Assembly: GCF_015223435.1 (NCBI RefSeq)
Contig: NZ_VHKO01000001.1
Location: forward strand, 1-64,000
Direction: 5' to 3'
DNA length: 64,000 nucleotides
Origin: Vibrio hibernica
Lineage (GTDB): Bacteria > Pseudomonadota > Gammaproteobacteria > Enterobacterales > Vibrionaceae
Positions within the stretch are counted from its first letter, which is position 1, and each line of letters starts with the position of its first letter. Below, in pieces: positions 7,866 through 17,261 of this stretch. The notes under the pieces were generated by a model. It did no database searches, was not told where the DNA came from, and was given only the letters and a program-made list of their open reading frames with translations. The position numbers and the translations under genes were made by a program.

Positions 7866-10800
7866 CTAATGTCGGATCATGACAAACGTAAAAAACAAAA
7901 GATACTTCAATAAATGAGATGAATACTTACTCATGTGGTTTCCTTTAGTCATGGTTTTTTCATCAGGACTGATGAGTTCTAGCCGAACTGAACCATTGCC
8001 TGTACGGCCTGTCTTTTTCCCATTTCTTTCTTTTATGACTTTCAATCCTTGATAGGCCGCTTTCCAATCATTTTGCTTTGTGCTTGATTGCATGTATTGA
8101 GTCATGACTCGCCAATGGGCCTTGGGTATTACGAAGCTAAATGCATCTAAAAAACGGGTTAAATCGTCAGGGTGGTTGAACACAATACCTGATTGACTGA
8201 CAGAACAATGAGTTAAGAAATAATTCATTTGTGCATTAAATTGATCTTTATGTTGTGAGTAATGCTCACGCAATTTGACATTAAATATTCGTGCGTATTC
8301 TTTTTCTTTTTTTGTTTTTAATTTACCTGGTACAAGGGCATGCTTTCGTGCATCACTAAATATCCTGCTTTGATGGTAATGCGATTTTTGTGTGCCTGCT
8401 TTGAGGGCTTTCAGATAGTGGGCATTGCTCAACCAGTTCTCAATGGTGACGGTTTTGATCCGGTATTTGAATGCCAAACTATCGACAGAACAACCTTGTG
8501 ATAGGCTTTCTAAAATTTGGTAACACAAGTCAATTGAGAACCGCTCCATCGCTTCTTGCGATAAACTTGGCGATGGATTAAAACTTTCATTTTTATGTTC
8601 TATGATTTCTTTTACATTGAGTTTGTTGAGCAAAGGCTCAAAAGCATAGGCTAATATGACTTTTTGGTTATGTTTCTTATTCATTGCCCAATATCGATTT
8701 TGCGAAAATATGCCTTGCGCCATGGCATCCTGGAATTCAACTGGTTTTAAGTAATCTTCTTTTTTCGGCGCCGCGAGCATATCACTTAAGTGTAGATAAT
8801 GATTAAAGGTCATTCCTGGATCTTCATGACCAGCAAAAGCAGCAATTTCCCAATAACCTTTTATGACTGACTTTTTAAAGATGAGTTGGCGTATTTGTTC
8901 GTGTTGTTCTTTTTGATAGGGATAAAAGTTTGGTAATGTTTCATAAGGAGAGGGCAGTTCTAGCATTAATTGTAAACGACTCAAGCAAGAATGTCTTAGA
9001 TGATAGAAAACTAAGTGCTCAAGACCAGACGTGACTTTAAAAAAACGTCCGACATAATTTGAGACCACCGCTGTATTAAAAGGGATCGTATGATCTTCTC
9101 CCATAGTGAACAATGGCGCTGACGATGATTTTACACTGCTTCTTTTGTGTTGTAGGTAGCGGTCAATAATGCTTTTCTCATCATCGAGCAATAAAGGTAA
9201 AACCGGGATCTTTCTTAAACTACTGGCTGTTTTATTATCCCCAAATTCATTGGAACGTATAGAAATCCAGACTTGGTCACATTGACTGATATTCTGCATT
9301 TGCAATTTATATAACTCAGCCATTCGTAAGCCGCAACGGTAAGATAAAATAGATAACGACTGCAATGCCAATTTATCGATACTGTTGATATCGTTGAGAG
9401 TATTAATGTGTTGGAGTAAAGCTTTAAATAATGACTCGTCAATAATACCTGCTTTGGTGTGATTTTGAGTAGGATCGGCATGAAAGAGTTCATCACCTAA
9501 TAATGGCAATCTTAAGTATGAATAAGCAAAGCTATGCAAATCCTTTAATCTTGCCGAAAAGTTCTTTTTGGACTTTTTACTCTTATGTCGATCAATACGT
9601 TGCTGATAAATACTTTCTAGAGTTTCTGAGGTTAATGAATGGTCGAGATTATTTTCAGTATTAATAATGATCCAGTCTTTTATTAGGGTGTTACGATAAC
9701 TGTTCACGGTTGAAGGTTTACAGCTATACAGTTTGTATTTGAGCCATTCGACAAAGCAAGATTGCCATGCTTCTAGTTGATATAATTCAATGATTTCAGA
9801 CAGTGCTTTAATCAATGCACTCTGACTGAGTTTGTGAGACGAGTTCGATTGGAATGGTTGCTGTACCGTTGAGTAGAAATCAGTTAAAGCCGTTTTTTGC
9901 GTTGTTTTAGCTTCTTTTTTATTGTCTGACTGATGTGAAATCGTGACTTGGTGATGAAAATGATAAAAAGAGGTTACTTTCGGCATCATAATACGGGGAT
10001 GAACGATTTGTTCTAAGTTATTAGCAGGCAAAGAATAAGTGTGAGTTCTTCCTGTGCGGCATTCAAGTAAGGCTTGGCTAACACTGATATGGTGATGCCT
10101 TTCATACCAAGTGACAGCAGCATGACAAAATGTTTTAAATTGACTAGGTAATGCCGTTGGCGTGATAAAACCGTTAACAATTTCTTTATAGATGATTCCA
10201 ATGCTATCTGGTGCACTCCACTGTATTTTATCCGTTTGAATCCATAATCGTAATTGTGCGAGTGTATGTACTGAAAGATAGCATTGGTATTCCGTTACCC
10301 TCTGGCCATCAACCTCCGTATTAGTATTCATTTTTTCATTGTTTAATATGAGTGATATATAGGTGTAACAACTAAAGCGCCTAAGAGGTAAGGCGTTGCC
10401 CTCAATGATAATGTCATGGAAGGCTTTGATCACATTGACATCCATCTGACCAGATTCAAAAATGAGAGATAGCATGATGCTTTGATAACGTAATGAAGGG
10501 TCTGAGATCTCTGTATTTAAATAGTTTTGTCGCCATGCATCATATTGATCATAAATATCCCAAGAATAACGTAGCCAATGTGTATCTCTGGTTTGTTTCG
10601 CCAACCGATTGGTCACCACTGTCGTGGGTGGGGAATATGACCAATGATAGTGTTTTTTATATTGATTAAGTAAATGCTCTCCGCGTTTAAAAGCTTGACG
10701 GAAATCCTTTTGTTGACCAAAAGTCGCCAACAGTGAACCTTCGAATGCTTCCCAATCTTTAAGAAAATGCGCTTCAGTGATGATGGCCGTTGGCTCAGGG

Positions 10801-10898
10801 AAAGCTTGTTGAAAAAGTGCTATCGCTTTTGATATTACTTTATCGATGTGTTCTTGACGTTTAAGTTCACGATGTTCTTCACCCGTTATTTTACTCAT
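7866..10898 (-). CDS. Very large tyrosine recombinase (1010 aa) of a three-gene integration module
   Basis: Likely the catalytic recombinase of the module. A SAM-like core-binding region (about residues 350 to 470) precedes a tyrosine-recombinase catalytic domain. Arg525 lies in YRCGLRMAELYKL, a candidate Lys is K563 (SLRKIPV), Arg635 lies in FYHLRHSCLSRL, His691 in FAGHEDPGMT and the nucleophile Tyr701 in FNHYLHLSD. The first His of the usual HxxR is Tyr632 here. Unusual parts are the 350-residue N-terminal extension and about 300 residues after Tyr701, which include a helix-turn-helix-like stretch at about 786 to 825. The start overlaps the previous gene by 8 bp. Typical integrases are 300 to 450 residues. 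Confidence 0.85.
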   Translation of the reverse strand: MSKITGEEHRELKRQEHIDKVISKAIALFQQAFPEPTAIITEAHFLKDWEAFEGSLLATFGQQKDFRQAFKRGEHLLNQYKKHYHWSYSPPTTVVTNRLAKQTRDTHWLRYSWDIYDQYDAWRQNYLNTEISDPSLRYQSIMLSLIFESGQMDVNVIKAFHDIIIEGNALPLRRFSCYTYISLILNNEKMNTNTEVDGQRVTEYQCYLSVHTLAQLRLWIQTDKIQWSAPDSIGIIYKEIVNGFITPTALPSQFKTFCHAAVTWYERHHHISVSQALLECRTGRTHTYSLPANNLEQIVHPRIMMPKVTSFYHFHHQVTISHQSDNKKEAKTTQKTALTDFYSTVQQPFQSNSSHKLSQSALIKALSEIIELYQLEAWQSCFVEWLKYKLYSCKPSTVNSYRNTLIKDWIIINTENNLDHSLTSETLESIYQQRIDRHKSKKSKKNFSARLKDLHSFAYSYLRLPLLGDELFHADPTQNHTKAGIIDESLFKALLQHINTLNDINSIDKLALQSLSILSYRCGLRMAELYKLQMQNISQCDQVWISIRSNEFGDNKTASSLRKIPVLPLLLDDEKSIIDRYLQHKRSSVKSSSAPLFTMGEDHTIPFNTAVVSNYVGRFFKVTSGLEHLVFYHLRHSCLSRLQLMLELPSPYETLPNFYPYQKEQHEQIRQLIFKKSVIKGYWEIAAFAGHEDPGMTFNHYLHLSDMLAAPKKEDYLKPVEFQDAMAQGIFSQNRYWAMNKKHNQKVILAYAFEPLLNKLNVKEIIEHKNESFNPSPSLSQEAMERFSIDLCYQILESLSQGCSVDSLAFKYRIKTVTIENWLSNAHYLKALKAGTQKSHYHQSRIFSDARKHALVPGKLKTKKEKEYARIFNVKLREHYSQHKDQFNAQMNYFLTHCSVSQSGIVFNHPDDLTRFLDAFSFVIPKAHWRVMTQYMQSSTKQNDWKAAYQGLKVIKERNGKKTGRTGNGSVRLELISPDEKTMTKGNHMSKYSSHLLKYLLFFTFVMIRH

Positions 10899-13122
10899 AT
10901 TCCCCTCCGACCAATAAACTCAAGTGTTCTTGTAAAAGGCAGGAAATTTTAATGAGTTCCTTCTTATTTAGCTGACTAAACTGGGAAAATGGTAATTGAT
11001 TAGCGTGAAGGTGACCTAGCCAAGCGGCGCAGATTTCATCAGGGATATTTTGTGAGTGCAGATACGATCTTAAGTAATGCCGAGTCCAATTAGGTTGAAA
11101 CGGTAAAATACTGTCTACGTGTAATGAATAAGAAGACGGTGTGGTTGCGTCAATCTTTCCTTTGTCAATATAGAAACAAAATGCCATGCTGCCATGAATC
11201 GCATCATGGTAGCGTTGACTTAATGTTGGGTTAGCAGTGCTGTAATGTAATTGAGCGTATTCACAATACTTGAGATAAGACTTTAATTTATAGATTGCTA
11301 CCTTAGGTAAGATGACTACTCGTCCGCTGTATTCAGAATTGCGTTCTTTATCTGCAATTCGGTATTCGCCAGTGGCTAAATGAATATCCTTCATTCTCCC
11401 AAACCAATCATTGACTGGGCGATAACCTGTGGCTAGCCCTAAGATCATCTGCAATTCGATGGTAAGCATATTATGATAAATCTCAGAATAATAAGATGAT
11501 GACTTAGAGGGTATAGACCGAAAATAGTCCGTAAATTGGCTAAAAAGCCATTGAAGCCTTGCTTCATCGATAAAGAAAGGCGAGCCAATGTATCCAGTCT
11601 TTTTCACACAATGATGGTCACGTAAATAATCAGATTGGCTCAATGTAACGAGGTGATCAGAGTAGGTGGTATAAGCATCAATTAAATCATTGTGTTTGAT
11701 TGATGTATAAAATCGAGCAGGTTCATTGTGCGGTGTATGACCATTGATTAACTCAATGAGGCAGATATCGACACCATCTTTGGTGAGCGTTTGCTTCATA
11801 TATTGAGAAATAGAAGAGAGGGTTAATGATAAATGGTGCTTGGATTTAATGTCAGATAATAGCCGCTTAACATCCTCATGCTTTATCGACTTGAAAGTAA
11901 AGCTCCTGAGTGGACTCACTAAATTTAGAGGTAGAGGTAGAGTGTATTCAAGTTGCAAATCTTTGGTGAGAAACTGCAATTCTTTATCTAATTTTTTGAC
12001 CGACGGTAATTTTAAATGTCTTTGTACGCCAATAATATGCCGCGATGCTTCAGATCTTGATGACTTCCACTGTTGCACTTCACTCAGAGAATTCCCTGTA
12101 AATAACATTAATAGTAAAGCGGTTGCGACTTGTGCATCCTCAGTGTCTTTTTTACAGATTTCGATGCATTCATGAAGAACACAATAAATATCAAACTCGA
12201 GAATATGGTTAATATTACAGGTCAAGGACATACTGTTTTTGACGATAGTATTATTGATTGCACGAGCTTGCATAGCATTAATATGTCGATTGCGGTTTAT
12301 GAATCGTTTTGACGAAATAAGAGAAAGAGAACGGTCAGGCTGAGCATTATCTTCAGTATGCCAGTTGTCTTTAATTTTACTTTGCGTCGATACTTCAATG
12401 ATTTTAGCTGTGAACTCTTCATTGGAATCATCAAACGGTATAGGGACGGATTTAGATAACTCGCGACCTTGCTTAAACTCTCTTGTACTTACCGTTCGAT
12501 GGATACCTGGTCGATCTTCATAGCTGGCTCGAATGGGGTTTCGATAATAACTCAACCTGTGATGCTGTTGTTTATCAATACCATCATGGTCTTGGATTGC
12601 TTTATCTAGGCTTTGAATTAATGATGGAAAGTTATGATTATTTAGATCGGGTAATTGTGGCACCAGTTTCTTGCGCCCACCTTGCGCATATTGTCTGATC
12701 TCATTACATAACTTTAGAATTTGCGGATGGTGATCGCCATGAATATACAATTGAGTGATCACAACCAAGCTGAGAGCCTTATAATGATCAAATTTCAGAG
12801 CGTTATAGGTTGATAAGGTAATGTTCGATGTGATGAAAGAAGTAATGTATCGCTTACTGATGAGCTTTCTATTATGTAGAGTTTGATTAATGTCGGTAAG
12901 GGACATGGAACTTGGTTGCTGTTGATACAACTGAGCCTGTTCAACTAACCATAAAACCTCATTGAACTCTTGACTAAATGGTTCAGGAAGTTGGTCGTAT
13001 AAGCGTAAAATTTCACTGCCAATAGTGCTTTTACTTTCATCCGATCCGTAAAATATCTCCTGACGGAATATCTCGCGTTTTTCATGTATTGATAATGGAT
13101 CGGCTTGGTTAGTCTTCATCAA
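10891..13122 (-). CDS. Tyrosine-recombinase-fold protein without nucleophilic tyrosine (743 aa)
   Basis: Middle gene of the module. The C-terminal 180 residues carry recombinase landmarks: Arg568 in LATGYRPVNDWFG, a Lys/Arg-rich hairpin, His682 and Arg685 in NWTRHYLRSYL, and His704 in AAWLGHLHANQ. Where the active Tyr should follow (8 to 11 residues on) the sequence is LPFSQFSQL, with Phe712 and Phe715 and no Tyr. It therefore probably binds DNA or structures a complex without cleaving. The N-terminal 500 residues are not recognised. It overlaps its neighbours by 14 bp (upstream) and 8 bp (downstream), so the three proteins are likely made together. Confidence 0.75.
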   Translation of the reverse strand: MMKTNQADPLSIHEKREIFRQEIFYGSDESKSTIGSEILRLYDQLPEPFSQEFNEVLWLVEQAQLYQQQPSSMSLTDINQTLHNRKLISKRYITSFITSNITLSTYNALKFDHYKALSLVVITQLYIHGDHHPQILKLCNEIRQYAQGGRKKLVPQLPDLNNHNFPSLIQSLDKAIQDHDGIDKQQHHRLSYYRNPIRASYEDRPGIHRTVSTREFKQGRELSKSVPIPFDDSNEEFTAKIIEVSTQSKIKDNWHTEDNAQPDRSLSLISSKRFINRNRHINAMQARAINNTIVKNSMSLTCNINHILEFDIYCVLHECIEICKKDTEDAQVATALLLMLFTGNSLSEVQQWKSSRSEASRHIIGVQRHLKLPSVKKLDKELQFLTKDLQLEYTLPLPLNLVSPLRSFTFKSIKHEDVKRLLSDIKSKHHLSLTLSSISQYMKQTLTKDGVDICLIELINGHTPHNEPARFYTSIKHNDLIDAYTTYSDHLVTLSQSDYLRDHHCVKKTGYIGSPFFIDEARLQWLFSQFTDYFRSIPSKSSSYYSEIYHNMLTIELQMILGLATGYRPVNDWFGRMKDIHLATGEYRIADKERNSEYSGRVVILPKVAIYKLKSYLKYCEYAQLHYSTANPTLSQRYHDAIHGSMAFCFYIDKGKIDATTPSSYSLHVDSILPFQPNWTRHYLRSYLHSQNIPDEICAAWLGHLHANQLPFSQFSQLNKKELIKISCLLQEHLSLLVGGEYE

Positions 13123-13684
13123 ACTGCTCCTTCATTGCAGCGAAAATAGCCGGTTTTTCTGAAGATAATGAAGACGTCTTTTGTGTTTTCTTTGTTTGTT
13201 TTTTTAATCCCGACACACTTAAATGTGTGATGGCAGATAATTTCTTTTGAGTTAGGTATTCACTTTGAAAAAGTGAACTCATCAGGGGAGAGGGGACCTG
13301 TAAATTCAACTTTTCACGGATGGACTCGAGTGACTGACTGTCAATTGATGAGAGTAAAACCCGTAATACGCTGCGCCAAGCGATATCAGAAATCTCATTA
13401 GGAGTAAGGTTGTTTTCGGTAATGATAAGAGAATCTATTGGATTAAATGTGTTGATGGAAAAGCCGGTGAATTCAAACCCAGATATTAGCTGTATTTCTC
13501 CAACAGAAGCATAGGTCGCACGAAAGACTTGGGTAGAAGAAATTGCCTCAAGGGGTGTCGTTCCGAGTTCAATTTTATCGAACCGAAACTGAAGAGAGTG
13601 AAAAAAATCAAATGCATCCTGAGCCATGGGATGCACTTTTACGGATAAGTTTTTCTTCTTATTCCGAGACAGAATGACCGACAT
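13109..13684 (-). CDS. Small first gene of the recombinase module, unknown function
   Basis: A 191-residue protein with a basic N-terminus (MSVILSRNKKKNLSVKVHP) and a C-terminal region that could hold a helix-turn-helix (YLTQKKLSAITHLSVSGLKK, then QTKKTQKTSSLSSEKPAIFA). No catalytic motif is visible. It is the promoter-proximal gene and overlaps the 743-codon gene by 14 bp. By position it could be an accessory or directionality factor like the small third proteins of Tn554-type or SE-type recombinase sets; this is inference. The upstream 13685 to 13866 contains repeated AAAAGTRCC-like words that might be recombinase arm sites. Confidence 0.7.
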   Translation of the reverse strand: MSVILSRNKKKNLSVKVHPMAQDAFDFFHSLQFRFDKIELGTTPLEAISSTQVFRATYASVGEIQLISGFEFTGFSINTFNPIDSLIITENNLTPNEISDIAWRSVLRVLLSSIDSQSLESIREKLNLQVPSPLMSSLFQSEYLTQKKLSAITHLSVSGLKKQTKKTQKTSSLSSEKPAIFAAMKEQFDED

Positions 13685-13866
13685 TTAATATCCTTTTAAT
13701 TAAATAAAAGTACCAAAAGTGCCTATTGAGACGCTTTGAAATGGTGACCAACTTGTTAAAGGATGGCATTAAATGTTGATAAGTGCAAATATAAAAGTAT
13801 CTTTAAGTGTATGTTTTTATGATTATTGATTGGTTTGATAAGGTTTTTTATTCAACTGGGTTGCAT

Positions 13867-13911
<45 letters not shown>

Positions 13912-13953
13912 ATCGTTTGACTAAACAATTCCAAGTTAATCTATTGAAAACCA

Positions 13954-13977
13954 ACACTCTTCATTGAGTGATTTTTT
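13954..13977 (+). terminator. Terminator right behind the tRNA-Gly fragment
   Basis: CACTC, loop TTCATT, GAGTG and then ATTTTTT. It lies 43 bp after the CCA end on the same strand, as expected for the original terminator of a tRNA gene. It supports the view that DNA to the right of 13911 is the ancestral flank. Confidence 0.75.
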
Positions 13978-14080
13978 ATGTCTATGGTTTTATATTTTCA
14001 CTTAGAAGTGACTCGGTGGTCATTTGGCAATAACACTTATTTGTTACTAACTATGCCACTTCAATTGAGCTGAACTTTAC

Positions 14081-15268
14081 TCAAACCAACCTCCTCCTAA
14101 ATAAGCTTTGCAGCCACTTTTTGGTGATCCATAAGAAAAGCAGCGGCATTAAAATGACTTTAAGAATGAAGTTAACCATGCTTTGTAACATGGTATCTAC
14201 GAGCTGCTTAGTGGCATCTTCAACTTGGAACCAGAACTTTTTAGAGACAATATTTGAGGCTGCAGATTTAGCGTTGCTTAGAGTGTCTAAAACGTTGCCG
14301 CCAAAGTCATCCGATGCCTTTCCTGTCAGTTGAGATTGAAGCGAGTTTTGCTGATCTTGTCGCTCTTTTATGTGTTCATTGTTGTTCATTATTTTGATTG
14401 AAAGTGTGTGTTGTTGCTGACTTAATAGGGACAGATTTTGCTGGTATGCGGCTAATTCATCATCTGTTTTGAACCATCCAAGTTGTGATTTTTTGGACTT
14501 AATCTTTTGATTTAATGCATTAATATTTGTCTGACTCTGTGTATGCTGTTGTTCGAGTTGCTGCTGAGCATCTTGGGCGTTGTGTAGTTGCACTGCAATC
14601 TCATCGAGTTGTTGTTGATAATTCTTACCCATTAGTGATTTTTGTAGCTCGATCATCTGGTTGGAGTTTATTTCTAACTGTTCTTGGTTTTTAGCCATGG
14701 CAGGATCGAGCAATAAAGATCCTGCTATGGAATTAAGCAACAATGAAAAAAGAACGATGAATCGAATACTAAAGAGGATCAAAAAGAATTTAACACAATA
14801 ATTTTTAGTTTGGTTTGAAAAAGCATTAAGCCAAATGACAGATAAGGTAATAGCACCAGCGACAGAAAGTAACCAATTAAACGCTTCTCGGCTGGCGATT
14901 TCAAATAAGACCTTTTGCAGAAGAAGAGAACCTAGTGCCCATTTCATTACTTCCGAAAAATCCTCAACCATATCGTTTATTGGATCAAAAATTTGGCCTA
15001 AATCTATACTTATAAAAGTGATATTTACGGTACTAGTTTGGATCACAGAAACAATGGCATTGATAGCTCTTGCTGTGCCAAATGCGATCCCAGCCTGTGA
15101 GATACTGCTATTAAGATATTGGCTGGTTAAGGTAGTTAATATTGGTAGCCATGCGAATAATATGCCTAAGACAATGATCAGACTAAAGAACCAAAGATTA
15201 AATTTTTTACTTTGAGTGAGAGGCATAGGATTTAGCGTGGTCGATGGTGTCTGTGCAGTCATGGTCAA
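14081..15268 (-). CDS. Membrane protein with central coiled coil, unknown function
   Basis: A 395-residue protein. Four to five membrane segments lie in the first half (for example FFSLIIVLGILFAWLPIL and FFLILFSIRFIVLFSLLL). A Gln-rich coiled coil of about 130 residues follows (repeats such as QQLDEIAVQLHNAQDAQQQL), and a last hydrophobic segment sits near the basic C-terminus (FLWITKKWLQSLFRRRLV). No enzyme motif is present and I do not recognise a named family. The ATG at 15268 gives a short polar N-terminus. It stands alone just right of the tRNA fragment and reads toward it. Confidence 0.75.
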   Translation of the reverse strand: MTMTAQTPSTTLNPMPLTQSKKFNLWFFSLIIVLGILFAWLPILTTLTSQYLNSSISQAGIAFGTARAINAIVSVIQTSTVNITFISIDLGQIFDPINDMVEDFSEVMKWALGSLLLQKVLFEIASREAFNWLLSVAGAITLSVIWLNAFSNQTKNYCVKFFLILFSIRFIVLFSLLLNSIAGSLLLDPAMAKNQEQLEINSNQMIELQKSLMGKNYQQQLDEIAVQLHNAQDAQQQLEQQHTQSQTNINALNQKIKSKKSQLGWFKTDDELAAYQQNLSLLSQQQHTLSIKIMNNNEHIKERQDQQNSLQSQLTGKASDDFGGNVLDTLSNAKSAASNIVSKKFWFQVEDATKQLVDTMLQSMVNFILKVILMPLLFLWITKKWLQSLFRRRLV

Positions 15269-15317
15269 CCCTAAAAGACATTTTTGAAAAATTAATCGTT
15301 AATGCAGTCTATATCTA

Positions 15318-15350
15318 AAATGACCTCACAGTGTATTGATGAGGTCATTT
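15318..15350 (-). terminator. Hairpin between oppA and the coiled-coil gene
   Basis: AAATGACCTCA and TGAGGTCATTT form an 11-bp stem; the minus strand continues TTAGATAT. With the next hairpin it likely ends oppA transcription. Confidence 0.55.
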
Positions 15351-15371
15351 ACTTGTCGTGAATCAATATAA

Positions 15372-15399
15372 CTACCTATCTCTATGCTTAGATAGGTAG
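15372..15399 (-). terminator. Second hairpin directly after oppA
   Basis: CTACCTATCT and AGATAGGTAG form a 10-bp perfect stem starting 6 bp after the oppA stop. The T-tract is weak, so this may be a processing or bidirectional stop structure. Confidence 0.5.
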
Positions 15400-15404
15400 C
15401 CAAA

Positions 15405-17052
15405 TTATTTAGTAATGTACATCTCTCGGGTTAATCGATTGTGACCTGGATTGGTAACGCTATAACCACCGACATTAGTTTGTTTGAGGACTGCTTTGGT
15501 TTCAAAATATATCGGCATGGCTGGCATCTCTTGGGCAAGAATTTGTTCAGCTTGATGATAAATTTCTAAGCGCTTTTGGTCATCCATTGTGGTTTTTGCC
15601 TGCGCCATTAATTTATCGTAGCTGGCATTTGACCATTTACCCGGGTTGTAACCATGGGTCTCAAACATATCTAAGAAAGTGGAGGCTTCATTATAGTCAC
15701 CGCCCCATTGAAAGCTGCTTAATGTGAAATCTGTTTCGCCTACTTTTTGTAAGAAGGTTTTGATGTCTTGATTCTCTAAATGCACAGTCACATTTAAGTT
15801 TTGTTTCAACATAGAAGCGACCGCGACAGCAATACGTTTTACTTTCGTATCGGTTGGATAATCAAATGTGACTTCTAATGGATGATCAGGGCCATAACCC
15901 GCTTGAGTAAGTAATGCTTTCGCTTGTTCTACACGTTGTTGCTGAGATAGTGATTGCCACTCAATAGTTAGCGGTTGCAGGTGGAGTGAAGGTGTAGGCT
16001 GGAGTGTAACCCATGTTCAAAATGCGATTAGCAATCACATCACGATCAATGGCATAGCTAAAAGCTTTACGCACTCGAGCATCATCAAATGGGGATTTTG
16101 TGGTATTAAAGCCATAATAATATTCTGCAATTTTGGGTGCAATGACTAAGGTTTCTGGGGCGGATTTTTTTACCTCAGCAATTTTATCAACCGACACGCT
16201 TCCTGTTAGGCCTATTTCTCCAGTACGGAAACGGTTGTATTCAGAGTTAGCATCTTGCAATGGTAGATACGTCACTTTATTGATAGCGGTTTTATTATCA
16301 TTCCAATAGTGAGTATTTCGCTCAAGAACAACTTTTTCGTTGATAACATGCTCTTTTAATACATAAGCAGAGCTTGTCACAATATTTTGTGGTGAAGTCC
16401 AGTTTTTACCATATTTCTTAACCACATTTTCAGGGGTTGGGAAGAATGATTCATGGATAAGCATTTGGGTAAAATAAGGCAGTGCTTGCTCTAGAGTGAT
16501 TTGTAGAGTTTGTGAGTCTAACGCTTTTACGCCTAGGCTATCAGAGGATTTTTTACCGTGAATGATATCATTGGCGTTGAGTAATTTTGCTGCGCTGTAA
16601 TACCAAGCATAGGGAGCGCCTAACGCCGGATCGATTAAACGTTTATATTCAAATTCAAAATCTTGAGCTGTGATTGGACTTCCATCAGACCATTTAATGT
16701 TGGGACGTAAGTGAAAGGTATATACTTTTCCATCCTGTGATACATCCCAATGGCTTGCAAGGGCGGGGACTACATTTCCATCGTTATCAAAGCTAACTAA
16801 GCCTTCAAACATATCCTGAATAACGTTAGAACTTGAACCCGTTGAAGAGAAAGCAGGATCAAGGCTCGGGGGCTCATCAAAATTACCACGAACCAGAGTT
16901 TGTTGGCTGGCGAGTTGAGTTCCTGTTGGAATATCGGCTGCAAACGCACTAGGCATCGCGAATAAAGTACCGATTATCAATGATAGTTTCACCGCTTGTT
17001 GCGATGGATAGGTTGATGATAATAAGCTTGGTAGTAAGTGTAGAGGCAACAT
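15405..17052 (-). pseudogene. oppA: OppA-like periplasmic oligopeptide-binding protein, frameshifted
   Basis: Family 5 solute-binding protein that would deliver oligopeptides to an Opp ABC transporter. A signal peptide (LSLIIGTLFAMPSAFAAD) is followed by FDEPPSLDPAFSSTGSSS and GLVSFDNDGNVVPALASHW, all typical. Near 15961 the frame runs into TGA after PPATANY. The homologous protein resumes in another frame as EWQSLSQQQRVEQAKALL and continues through SMLKQNLNVTVHLENQD to the C-terminus YITK (stop 15405). The summed length, about 549 codons, is that of a complete OppA, so one small indel broke it. No other opp genes adjoin it. A sequencing error cannot be excluded. Confidence 0.85.
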
Positions 17053-17205
17053 CGAATATCCCTATAATGATGATTTATTCATTGCTCATATTAATATCAG
17101 AACAAAAGAGTTCAAGGTAGCCGTCTTGATAGAATTATTAGTTATAGATTAAATATAAAGAGAATGGATCAATCTTTTGTTTATAAAATGAATTAATAGC
17201 AGAGG

Positions 17206-17236
17206 AAGCAGTGAAGTTTTAATATTTCACTGCTTA
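17206..17236. terminator. Hairpin downstream of dld
   Basis: AAGCAGTGAA and TTCACTGCTT form a 10-bp stem about 26 bp after the dld stop. Neither strand has a clean T-run. Confidence 0.5.
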
Positions 17237-17261
17237 TTATAGAGAGTTTAAAAGTTAGTTA

